Position numbers and translations under genes: made by a program
Part shown: piece by piece, positions 35,548 to 43,376 of the stretch
Position numbering within the stretch: the stretch's first letter is position 1
Layout: each line of letters begins with the position of its first letter
Assembly: GCF_004348545.1 (NCBI RefSeq)
Contig: NZ_SMKL01000005.1
Span: 62,001-126,000 of the forward strand
Direction: 5' to 3'
DNA from: Jiangella ureilytica
Lineage (GTDB): Bacteria; Actinomycetota; Actinomycetes; Jiangellales; Jiangellaceae
Length of the DNA stretch: 64,000 bases
Notes under the pieces: model-generated
What the model saw: the letters and a program-made list of their open reading frames with translations, nothing else
The model's database searches: none
What the model was told of the DNA's origin: nothing

Positions 35548-38297
35548 GGCTGCGGGGGCGCGGGTGGGTGCCCGCGCTGCGGATCGCCCGGCGCCAGGTG
35601 CGCCGCAACCTCCGCCGGTCGGCGCTCATCGCCGTGCTCGTGGGGCTGCCGGTCGCCGGCGCCACCATCGCCGACGTCCTGTACCGCAGTGTCGAGTCGC
35701 CCGAGCGCGACGCCTACTCGCGCATGGGCGACGCCGACGCCATCGTCGAGGTGGTGCCGTACCGCGAGCTGCCGGTACCGGACGACGGCCGGTTGCCGAT
35801 GGTCGAGCTCACCTTCACCGGCGATGTGCCCTCCGAGCCGGAGCGCGACCCTGCCTCGGTCGACGTCGCCGCCCTGCTGCCGGCCGGAACCGTCCTGGTC
35901 CCCGACCGGGTCAACCACAGCCTCCGGCTCGACGACGGCGACTCCGTGGTGCGCTCCGCACTGCTCGAGGTGATCCCGTTCGACGGCCCGCTGACCGATC
36001 ACGCCGTCCGGCTCGAGGCCGGGCGGTGGCCCGAGGCGCGCGACGAGGCCGCGATCACGCGCCGGCTCGCCGAGCGGCTCGACCTGCTCGACGACGACGG
36101 CGAGCTGCGGACCGGCGCGACGGCCACGGTCCACGACGGGCCCACCGTCAGTGTGACTGCGCTGGTGGTCGATCCGTTCTTTCTGCGGGCCGAGCGGATG
36201 ACCGTCGCGCCGGGCTCCATCGTCGCCGAGCATGCGGCGGCCTCCGGCTCGGACTCGTGGGGAGCGGCCGGGATGTTCGGCGGCATGGCCTACCTGGCCG
36301 ACCTCCCCGACGGCGCCGACCTCGGCGAGCTCGCCGGCGCGCTGGCCGCCGAGGGCGTCGGTCTGCTGCCGCGCGACGTCATCGCGCACCCGGAGCGGTA
36401 CTACCCCGACGCCGGCTCCGGCGGCGCGCCCAGCGTCGAGCAGGTGCAGCAGGCGGCGCTCGTGGTCCTGGTGGTCGGGCTCGGCCTGCTCGAGGTGGTG
36501 CTGCTGGCCGGCGCCGCGTTCGCCGTCGGCGCCCGGCGGCAGGTGCGCGAGCTCGGCCTCATGATGGCCTCCGGGGCCAGTGCGGCGCAGGTCCGCCGGA
36601 CCGTCCTGGCCCAGGGGCTGGTGCTGGGCGTGCTCGGCGCCGCCGCGGGGCTGGCCGTGGGGGCGACACTGGTGCCCGTCGCGGGGCCCATCTGGGAGCG
36701 CTACCTCGGCCAGCTGGTCGACCACTGGACGTTCGGCTGGGCCGAGCTCGCTGCCGCCGCGGGTGTCGGAGTGCTCGCGGGCCTGGCCGCCGCCGTCGTC
36801 CCGGCCGTGGGAGCGGCCCGGATGACGCCGGTCGACGCGCTGGCGGAGCGGTTCCGGACCACCCGGCTGGCGGCCCGGCTGCCGGTCGTCGGCGTCGCGC
36901 TGTTCGTCGTGGGGGCGGCCGGCGCGCTGATCGCGAGCCGGGCCCTCGCCGGCGACCTCGAGGACTACGCCGACGAGCTGGCCCGGCTGGCCGGCACCGG
37001 CATGTTCGTCGCCGGGCCCACCACCACGCCGTACATCGCCGTGCAGCTCGGCGGGGCGCTCATCGCCACGGCCGGCATCGTGGTCCTGCTGCCCGGCCTG
37101 ATCTCGGTCCTTGCCCGCGCCGCGCACCGGCTCGGGCTCTCGGCCCGGCTGGCGCTGCGCGACGCCGCCCGGCACCGGCACCGGACCGCGCCGACAGTGG
37201 CGGCCATCGCGATCGTCGTGGCGGGGTCGACGGCGGTGGCCTTCGGCGCCGGCGGCGCCGCCCGCGCCGACGAGCTGAGATACATGCCGTCGCTGCCGGA
37301 CGACGTCCTGCGCATCGACGTCGAGCGGCAGGGTCAGACCGCCGCACAGATCGACGAGCTCCTCGGCGCGGCCGAACGCGCCGTGGCCGGCGCCCTGCCC
37401 GACGCACGGGTGATCCGGGCCGCCGAGGCCGCCGCGGAGTACACCTACGACGACGTCACGACCTTCGACACCGTCTGGATGGCCGCCGGGTCGGACTGCC
37501 TCGACTGCGCCTACGCGGGCTCGGTGTCCATGGCCGTCGCCGATCCCGCGCTCATGGAGCTCGTCGCCGGCAGCGCGCCCGACCAGGCCACCCTCGACGC
37601 CCTGGCCGCCGGCCGGGTGGTCGTCTTCGAGCAGCCGTTCGTCCGCGCCGGCGGAGAGGTGGTCATCGACATCTATCCGATGGACGGGGAGCCACAGCAG
37701 ACCCGGATCCCGGCCCACCTCGCCGAACGGCCCACCGCGTACTCGATGCTGCCGGGGGCGTTCGCGTCCGCGGAGACCCTGACCGCACACGGGTTCACCC
37801 CCATGGACACCACGAGCTTCATCCGGTTCGGCGACGCGACGCCGGAGCAGATCGACGCCGCCCTCCAGGCGGCCGAGACGGCGGGCGCCTGGCCGGCCAT
37901 CGAGGTGCCCCCCGACGACGGCACCGACCCGGCCGTGCTGGCCCTCACCGCGGGCGCGGCGTTCGTGACGCTGGTCGGAGTGGCCATCGCCGTCTCGCTG
38001 GCGGCCGCCGAGGGCCGCGCCGACCTCGCCACCCTGGCCGCCGTCGGGGCCCCGCCGCGGCGCCGGCGCGGCCTGGCCGGTGCGCAGGCCCTGGTGGTGG
38101 GCGGTCTGGGCGTGCTGATCGGGTCGGTGCTGGGCGTGTACTTCGCCTATCTGGTCTGGCCGGCGCTCGGCGCACCGGAGTTCATCTGGGCCTGGGACAC
38201 CCTCGTGCTCACCGGTGTCGCCGTCCCCGTACTGGCCGTCCTCGTGGCGGTGGTCTTCACACCGAGCCGGTTGCCGATGATCAGGAGGGTGGAGTGA
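35544..38297 (+). CDS. FtsX-like ABC permease
   Basis: 917 residues, starting in the ATGA overlap with the ATPase. After a first membrane helix (RSALIAVLVGLPVAGATIADVL) comes a large extracytoplasmic domain, then three helices around residues 300-430 (VVLVVGLGLLEVVLLAGAAF, LGVLGAAAGLAVGATLV), a central pair, a second extracellular domain with ACDCLDCAY-like cysteines (GSDCLDCAYAG) and a final three-helix set. This duplicated FtsX layout is typical of large actinomycete permeases. Confidence 0.9.
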   Translation: MRLRGRGWVPALRIARRQVRRNLRRSALIAVLVGLPVAGATIADVLYRSVESPERDAYSRMGDADAIVEVVPYRELPVPDDGRLPMVELTFTGDVPSEPERDPASVDVAALLPAGTVLVPDRVNHSLRLDDGDSVVRSALLEVIPFDGPLTDHAVRLEAGRWPEARDEAAITRRLAERLDLLDDDGELRTGATATVHDGPTVSVTALVVDPFFLRAERMTVAPGSIVAEHAAASGSDSWGAAGMFGGMAYLADLPDGADLGELAGALAAEGVGLLPRDVIAHPERYYPDAGSGGAPSVEQVQQAALVVLVVGLGLLEVVLLAGAAFAVGARRQVRELGLMMASGASAAQVRRTVLAQGLVLGVLGAAAGLAVGATLVPVAGPIWERYLGQLVDHWTFGWAELAAAAGVGVLAGLAAAVVPAVGAARMTPVDALAERFRTTRLAARLPVVGVALFVVGAAGALIASRALAGDLEDYADELARLAGTGMFVAGPTTTPYIAVQLGGALIATAGIVVLLPGLISVLARAAHRLGLSARLALRDAARHRHRTAPTVAAIAIVVAGSTAVAFGAGGAARADELRYMPSLPDDVLRIDVERQGQTAAQIDELLGAAERAVAGALPDARVIRAAEAAAEYTYDDVTTFDTVWMAAGSDCLDCAYAGSVSMAVADPALMELVAGSAPDQATLDALAAGRVVVFEQPFVRAGGEVVIDIYPMDGEPQQTRIPAHLAERPTAYSMLPGAFASAETLTAHGFTPMDTTSFIRFGDATPEQIDAALQAAETAGAWPAIEVPPDDGTDPAVLALTAGAAFVTLVGVAIAVSLAAAEGRADLATLAAVGAPPRRRRGLAGAQALVVGGLGVLIGSVLGVYFAYLVWPALGAPEFIWAWDTLVLTGVAVPVLAVLVAVVFTPSRLPMIRRVE

Positions 38298-38467
38298 ACA
38301 GCATCGCGGTGCGTCGTGCCCGGCAGGCCGCTCGCCGCCGTACGCTGCAGCTTCTCGCCCTGCGCAGGGCCGAGGCGGCGGTCCGGCGGCAGGCACCGCG
38401 ACCCGCGACCGCGCTGACCGGGGGCCAAGTTCGACCCGGCCGTCCCGAAGCGGGCGGCGAGGGGTGA
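38294..38467 (+). CDS. Small basic protein coupled to the FtsX permease gene
   Basis: 57 residues starting at a GTG that overlaps the permease stop (GTGA), with AGGAGGG (38283-38289) 4-5 nt upstream. The sequence is rich in arginine and alanine (RRARQAARRRTLQLLALRRAEAAVRR) and probably forms an amphipathic basic helix. I recognise no family. The strong ribosome-binding site and exact overlap favour translation, but the high Arg content is also what GC-rich noise looks like. Confidence 0.45.
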   Translation: MNSIAVRRARQAARRRTLQLLALRRAEAAVRRQAPRPATALTGGQVRPGRPEAGGEG

Positions 38468-38477
38468 AGATGGTCCC

Positions 38478-39059
38478 ATGACGGAGCCGAACGAGAACGC
38501 CGAATCCCACGACACCTCTGCCGACGACGAGCAGCGCGTGGTCGTCGTCGGCCCCGGCGGCATGGCCATCGAGTCCGCGCCCGGCAGCCACGAGGAGCAG
38601 CGCTCGCTCACCGACCTCGTCGAGCAGCCGGCCAAGGTCATGCGTATCGGCAGCATGATCAAGCAACTGCTCGACGAGGTGAAGGCCGCGCCGCTCGACG
38701 AGGCCAGCCGGCGCCGCCTGGGTGAGATCCACCGCGCGTCCCTCGACGAGCTCGAGGACGGCCTGGCGCCCGAGCTGGTCGACGAGCTCGAGCGGCTGGC
38801 GCTGCCGTTCGGCGACGACACCGTGCCCACCGATGCCGAGCTGCGGGTGGCGCAGGCCCAGCTGGTCGGCTGGCTCGAGGGCCTGTTCCACGGCATCCAG
38901 ACCACGCTGTTCGCGCAGCAGATGGCCGCGCGGGCGCAGCTGGAGCAGATGCGCCGGGCGTTGCCGCCGGGCGTGCAGCTCGCGCCCGGCCAGGCGATGC
39001 CGGGCGGCCAGCCTCAGGGCGACGAGGGCGACCAGCGCGGCAGCGGGATGTACCTCTGA
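38478..39059 (+). CDS. bpa: Bacterial proteasome activator Bpa (DUF2587)
   Basis: 193 residues, ATG start. The core VEQPAKVMRIGSMIKQLLDE, helix-rich middle and QTTLFAQQMAARAQLEQMRR match Bpa/PafE, which forms a ring and opens the 20S proteasome gate without ATP. The activating C-terminus, usually GQYL in family members, reads GMYL here, keeping the Tyr-Leu pair. Disordered acidic N-terminus as usual. Its presence implies a proteasome elsewhere in the genome. The next gene starts in its stop region. Confidence 0.92.
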   Translation: MTEPNENAESHDTSADDEQRVVVVGPGGMAIESAPGSHEEQRSLTDLVEQPAKVMRIGSMIKQLLDEVKAAPLDEASRRRLGEIHRASLDELEDGLAPELVDELERLALPFGDDTVPTDAELRVAQAQLVGWLEGLFHGIQTTLFAQQMAARAQLEQMRRALPPGVQLAPGQAMPGGQPQGDEGDQRGSGMYL

Positions 39060-39097
39060 CGATCCCCGCCGGCGATCCGCTGCTCGAGCGGATCGCC

Positions 39098-39526
39098 GTG
39101 GCGGTCGCCGTCGGCCACACCGAGTCGCGGCCGGCTGCGCGGTCGCAGCTGACCGTGCTGTGGGAGTCGCTCGACGAGCTGGGCGGCGGCCGGCTGCACC
39201 GCTGCGTCCTGGCGCACCACCTGGCCGATCTGCAGGACGACGCCGCCGACGAGCTCGCGTGGGACCTGCGCGCGCTGGCGGCCGCCTCCGACGGGTTCGG
39301 GGACGCGGGGTTCGACGTCCGCGAATTCGCGGCGTCGCTGCAGCTGAACGTGGCCGACGCGTACCGGCGGCTGGGCGACGTCGCGTCGGCGCGGACGCAC
39401 GCGGCGCTGGCCCTGGCGGCTTGCGACGACCTCGACGACGACGGCTACGGCCGGATGATCAGGGCCGGGGTGGCCCGCCTGGCCGAGCGGATCGACGCGG
39501 TCGACCCGGCCCGGCCACGCGGGTGA
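39098..39526 (+). CDS. TPR-like hypothetical protein next to bpa
   Basis: 142 residues from the GTG at 39098. The frame is open back to the bpa stop and reads TIPAGDPLLERIAVA before this GTG, which resembles the N-terminus I recall for homologues. A CTG at 39056 overlapping the bpa stop (CTGA) may be the true start, giving 156 residues. The body is helical (HRCVLAHHLADLQDDAADEL, VADAYRRLGDVASARTHAAL) with a TPR-like repeat. Conserved downstream of bpa in actinomycetes from memory; role unknown. Confidence 0.7.
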   Translation: MAVAVGHTESRPAARSQLTVLWESLDELGGGRLHRCVLAHHLADLQDDAADELAWDLRALAAASDGFGDAGFDVREFAASLQLNVADAYRRLGDVASARTHAALALAACDDLDDDGYGRMIRAGVARLAERIDAVDPARPRG

Positions 39527-39539
39527 TGGTGCGAGCCCG

Positions 39540-39995
39540 TCAGGCGGCGGTGCGGGCGTGGCTCTCGATGACGCCGGCCAGGCGCGGCAGCGCCTCTTCG
39601 ACGTGCTTCTGCGCCTGCGGGCGCAGCTTGGCGTAGACCTTCTTGACGCTGTCGCGCTGCGACGCCGCGGCCCGGGCGTCGGAGACTCCGAGGAGCGCGT
39701 CGGAGATCTCGCTGCGACGGCTCTCGAAGTAGTCGGCGAGCGAGCCACCGCCGGTGGCCTGGAAGTCGGCGTAGAACGGCTCGGCCCGCTCGACGAAGGA
39801 GTCGAGCATGTTGTCGATGGTCTCCGGGACGAACCCGGCGTTGATCTTCTTCAGGACCGCGTAGCCGCCCTTGACGGCCATCCCCGAAACGCCGCCCTTG
39901 TCGGAGACCTCGGCGTCGACGAGCTGGTGGAGGTCCTTGACGACGGCGGGCCGGCGGCTCGGGTCGAGAAGGATCTCGCGGAGTGTGTCAGCCAT
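39540..39995 (-). CDS. Conserved helical protein of unknown function
   Basis: 151 residues, ATG start, no membrane segment. Mostly alpha-helical, with KDLHQLVDAEVSDKGGVSG, GGYAVLKKINAGFVPETI and a final HVEEALPRLAGVIESHARTAA. It belongs to a family of about 150-residue actinobacterial proteins (DUF6918-like by memory) with no known role. An ATCGATATCGAT palindrome lies 20 bp upstream of the start. Confidence 0.75.
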   Translation of the reverse strand: MADTLREILLDPSRRPAVVKDLHQLVDAEVSDKGGVSGMAVKGGYAVLKKINAGFVPETIDNMLDSFVERAEPFYADFQATGGGSLADYFESRRSEISDALLGVSDARAAASQRDSVKKVYAKLRPQAQKHVEEALPRLAGVIESHARTAA

Positions 39996-40014
39996 GTGGG
40001 AAGTGCCCCTCAGT

Positions 40015-40026
40015 ATCGATATCGAT
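40015..40026. promoter_or_regulatory. Perfect 12-bp palindrome in the promoter/leader of the 39540-39995 gene
   Basis: ATCGATATCGAT is self-complementary and made of two ATCGAT units, in a locally A/T-rich stretch 20 bp before the ATG at 39995. It may be an operator. The same window holds no second copy that I noticed. Confidence 0.3.
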
Positions 40027-40167
40027 CATGTGTGTCAGACGTGCCACGCCACTGTAGAACACGGAGATCAGTGCGGCGAAGAGTGCCTTTTGTCCAATTC
40101 GGTACGCCAGGAACTGGTGGGATTCCTGTGACCGGAGTGGCACCGAGGCCGAGCCGTCCACGGCTCG

Positions 40168-40986
40168 TCAGCCGGGGCCGGCGGCGAAGTAGTCGTCGAG
40201 GAGGACGGCCAGGCCGTCGGACTCGACGTCGCCGCAGACGAAGTCGGCGATGGCCTTGACGTCGTCGGGAGCCTGGCCCATGGCCACGCCCACGGCGGCC
40301 CAGCGCAGCATCTCGATGTCGTTGTGGCCGTCGCCGACCGCCAGTGCGGCCGACGCCGTCAGGCCGAGCCGGCGTGCCACCTTCGCCAGCCCGGACGCCT
40401 TCGAGACGCCTACCGGCATGATGTCGAGCCACGCCGTGTAGCCGATGGCGTAGTCGACGCTGGGCAGGCCGGAGTCGCGGGCGATCTCGCGCAGCCGCTC
40501 GCGGTCGCCGTCGGGCCAGCGGACCACCAGTCGCGTGACCGGGTTGGCGACCAGCTCGTCGTGCGGCACCACGGTGACGCGGCCGTCGAGGTCGCCGGTG
40601 GGGAACTCGCCGGTCACGCGGTAGCCGCGGCCCAGCTCCTCGACCGCCAGCACCGCGTCGGGGATCTGCTCGGTGAAGTAGCGCACGGTGTCGGTGATGT
40701 CGAACGTCTCGATGTCGACCGGTGCCCGCTCGGACACGTCGACCACGACCGCGCCGTTCGAGCAGACCGCGAAGCCGTCCTTCAGCCCCAGCTGGTCGAA
40801 GAGCGGCAGCGTCGAGTGCATGGACCGGCCGGTGGCCACGACCACCTGTGCGCCGGAGTCGTGCGCCCGGCGCACGGCCTCGACCACGGGCGGGCGTGGC
40901 GGCCGGTGGAACTCGGCGTACGTGACCAGGGTGCCGTCGACGTCGAGCGCGACCAGTGCCGGGCGCCACCCGTTGGTCAGGGTCAC
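40168..40986 (-). CDS. HAD-superfamily hydrolase, Cof type
   Basis: 272 residues, GTG start overlapping the serS stop (GTGA). HAD motif [12 protein letters not shown], motif [12 protein letters not shown], a lysine in [12 protein letters not shown] (motif III) and motif [19 protein letters not shown], with a C2-type cap between II and III. Cof-type members dephosphorylate sugar phosphates, flavin intermediates and similar metabolites. Conserved immediately downstream of serS in actinomycetes. Confidence 0.92.
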   Translation of the reverse strand: MTLTNGWRPALVALDVDGTLVTYAEFHRPPRPPVVEAVRRAHDSGAQVVVATGRSMHSTLPLFDQLGLKDGFAVCSNGAVVVDVSERAPVDIETFDITDTVRYFTEQIPDAVLAVEELGRGYRVTGEFPTGDLDGRVTVVPHDELVANPVTRLVVRWPDGDRERLREIARDSGLPSVDYAIGYTAWLDIMPVGVSKASGLAKVARRLGLTASAALAVGDGHNDIEMLRWAAVGVAMGQAPDDVKAIADFVCGDVESDGLAVLLDDYFAAGPG

Positions 40987-42248
40987 GTCGCGACCGGTTC
41001 CAGCAGCTCGCGCCCGCCGAGGAACGGCTGCAGCGCCTTCGGCACGTACACCGAGCCGTCGGGCTGCTGGTGGTTCTCGAGCAGCGCCACGAGCCACCGG
41101 GTGGTGGCCAGCGTGCCGTTGAGGGTCGCGACCGGGCGGGTACCGGTCTGCGTGCGCTCGCGGACGCCCAGCCTGCGCGCCTGGAACGTGGTGCAGTTCG
41201 ACGTGGAGGTCAGCTCGAGCCAGCGCTGCTGCGACGGCAGCCAGGCCTCGCAGTCGAACTTGCGCGCCGCGCTGGACCCGAGGTCGCCCGCGGCGACGTC
41301 GATGACGCGGTACGGCAGCTCCATGTCGGCCAGCATCTGCTCCTCCCACCCGAGCAGGCGCGCGTGCTCGTCGGCAGCGTCCTCCTCGCGGCAGTAGGAG
41401 AACATCTCCACCTTGTGGAACTGGTGAACGCGGATGATCCCGCGGGTGTCCTTTCCGTAAGAACCTGCCTCGCGGCGGTAGCAGGCCGACCAGCCGGCGT
41501 AGCGCAGCGGGCCGTCCGAGAGGTCGAGGATCTCGTCGGCGTGGTAGCCGGCCAGCGCGACCTCGCTGGTGCCGACGAGGTAGAGGTCGTCGGCGTCGAC
41601 GCGGTAGATCTCCTCGGCGTGGGCGCCGAGGAAGCCGGTGCCCTGCATGATCTCGGGGCGCACCAGGGTCGGCGTGATGACCGGCGTGAACCCGGCCGCG
41701 GCCGCTGTGGCCATGCCGTGGTTGAGCACGGCCAGCTCGAGCTGGGCGCCGACGCCGGTGAGGAAGTAGAAGCGCGAGCCCGACACCTTCGCGCCGCGCT
41801 CGGTGTCGATGGCGCGCAGGCCCTCGCCCAGCTCGAGGTGGTCGCGGACCTTCTCGAGCGCCGGCTTCTCGCCCACCTCGCGGATCACGACGTAGTCGGC
41901 CTCGCCGCCGGCCGGGACGCCGTCGAGCACGATGTTCGACGGCACCCGTGCCAGCTCGTCGAGCCGGGCCTGCGCCTCGGCGGCGGCGGCCTCGGCGGTC
42001 TTCACCGCGGCGGCGAGATCGCGGGTGCGGGCCAGCAGCTCCTGCTTCTCCTCGGGCGCGGCCTTCGGGATCAGCTTGCCGAGGCTCTTCTGCTCCGCGC
42101 GCAGCCGCTCGAACTCCGCCAGGGACGACCGGCGCGACTCGTCGGCCGAGACGATGTCGTCGACGACGGCTTCGCTCTCGCCACGCGCTCGCTGCGAGGC
42201 GCGGACACGGTCGGGGTCTTCGCGGATCAGGCGCACATCTAGCACCAC
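40983..42248 (-). CDS. serS: Seryl-tRNA synthetase
   Basis: 421 residues; GTG GTG tandem start (42248/42245). The N-terminal coiled-coil arm (residues about 25-105, [20 protein letters not shown]) grips the long variable arm of tRNA-Ser, and the class II core has motif 2 [22 protein letters not shown] and motif 3 region [16 protein letters not shown]. It charges the tRNA-Ser species found at 1661 and 6247. Full length. Confidence 0.97.
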   Translation of the reverse strand: MVLDVRLIREDPDRVRASQRARGESEAVVDDIVSADESRRSSLAEFERLRAEQKSLGKLIPKAAPEEKQELLARTRDLAAAVKTAEAAAAEAQARLDELARVPSNIVLDGVPAGGEADYVVIREVGEKPALEKVRDHLELGEGLRAIDTERGAKVSGSRFYFLTGVGAQLELAVLNHGMATAAAAGFTPVITPTLVRPEIMQGTGFLGAHAEEIYRVDADDLYLVGTSEVALAGYHADEILDLSDGPLRYAGWSACYRREAGSYGKDTRGIIRVHQFHKVEMFSYCREEDAADEHARLLGWEEQMLADMELPYRVIDVAAGDLGSSAARKFDCEAWLPSQQRWLELTSTSNCTTFQARRLGVRERTQTGTRPVATLNGTLATTRWLVALLENHQQPDGSVYVPKALQPFLGGRELLEPVAT

Positions 42249-42357
42249 CCGAGGGTATCGGGCGGGACGGACGCAGCGCGCGCGGGTTTCGTGCTCGGTC
42301 AGCCGGTGACGAGCCGGCGGACGAGGGTGTCGTCGTCCGGTACGTTCTGCTGCGCCG

Positions 42358-43293
42358 TCAGCCGCGCAGCTGATCCAGCCAGGCCGCGGCGTCGGCGAAG
42401 TCGCTGTTGGACGTGCCCGGCAGGACCGGCGGGCGGACGCCGTCGGCGCGTGGATAGGAGCCGAGGAACCGGACGGTCGCGCACACCCGGCGCAGGCCCA
42501 TCATCGCCTCGCCGACCCGGGCGTCGGCGACGTGGCCCTCGACGTCGATGGCGAAGCAGTAGCGGCCCATGCCGTTGCCGGTCGGGCGCGACTCGATGCG
42601 GGTGAGGTTGACGCCGCGGGTGGCGAACTGCTCGAGGATCTCGAGCAGCGCGCCGGGGTGGTCGTCGCGGATGAAGGCGACCAGCGTGGTCTTGTCCGAC
42701 CCCGTGGGCCGGCCCGGCTTCCCCGGCAGCGTCACGAGCACGAACCGGGTCACCGCGTCGGAGTCCTCGCCGATGTCGACGGCGAGGGCGGCGAGCCCGT
42801 ACCGCTCGCCGGCCAGCGGGGCGGAGATGGCCGCGTCGTACACCGTGCCATCGGGGCCCGGCGTGCCGTTCGCCACGGAGGCCGCGGCTGCCGCCGTCGA
42901 CGGCCCGAGCGCGATGGTGGCGTGCGGAAGTTTCGCGGAGACCCAGGCCCGGCACTGCGCCTCGGCCACCGGGTGCGTGACGATGCGCCGCACGTCGGCG
43001 AGGTCCGTGCCGGGGCGGGCGAGCAGCGTGAACGTGACCGGCAGCAGCACCTCGGCGGTGATGGCGAGCGGCTCGCCGCGGATCAGCTCGTCGAGAGTGG
43101 CGTTGACCGACCCTTCGACGGAGTTCTCGACCGGGACGACGGCACCGGTCACCTCGCCCGTACGCACGGCGTTGATGGCGGCGTGCACCGTCGGCGACGG
43201 CTCCAGCGTCGCGCCGGCCAGGGCGGGGAAGCGCAGGGCGGCCGCCTCGGTGAAGGTGGCCTCCGGACCCAGGTAGGCGTAACGCTCGGTCAT
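42358..43293 (-). CDS. pheA: Prephenate dehydratase
   Basis: 311 residues from the ATG at 43293 (an upstream TTG at 43302 is less likely). The catalytic PDT domain contains [31 protein letters not shown] and DAVTRFVLV (the Thr-Arg-Phe catalytic motif). A C-terminal ACT domain ([38 protein letters not shown]) carries the phenylalanine-binding ESRP. It converts prephenate to phenylpyruvate and is feedback-inhibited by Phe. Confidence 0.96.
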   Translation of the reverse strand: MTERYAYLGPEATFTEAAALRFPALAGATLEPSPTVHAAINAVRTGEVTGAVVPVENSVEGSVNATLDELIRGEPLAITAEVLLPVTFTLLARPGTDLADVRRIVTHPVAEAQCRAWVSAKLPHATIALGPSTAAAAASVANGTPGPDGTVYDAAISAPLAGERYGLAALAVDIGEDSDAVTRFVLVTLPGKPGRPTGSDKTTLVAFIRDDHPGALLEILEQFATRGVNLTRIESRPTGNGMGRYCFAIDVEGHVADARVGEAMMGLRRVCATVRFLGSYPRADGVRPPVLPGTSNSDFADAAAWLDQLRG

Positions 43294-43376
43294 GTCAGGC
43301 AAGACTAGTGTGTCGGCCTGGCCACAATTAGCGTTGTCGTTGCCTTCTGAACGAGCAGGTACGGATACGGTCGACC

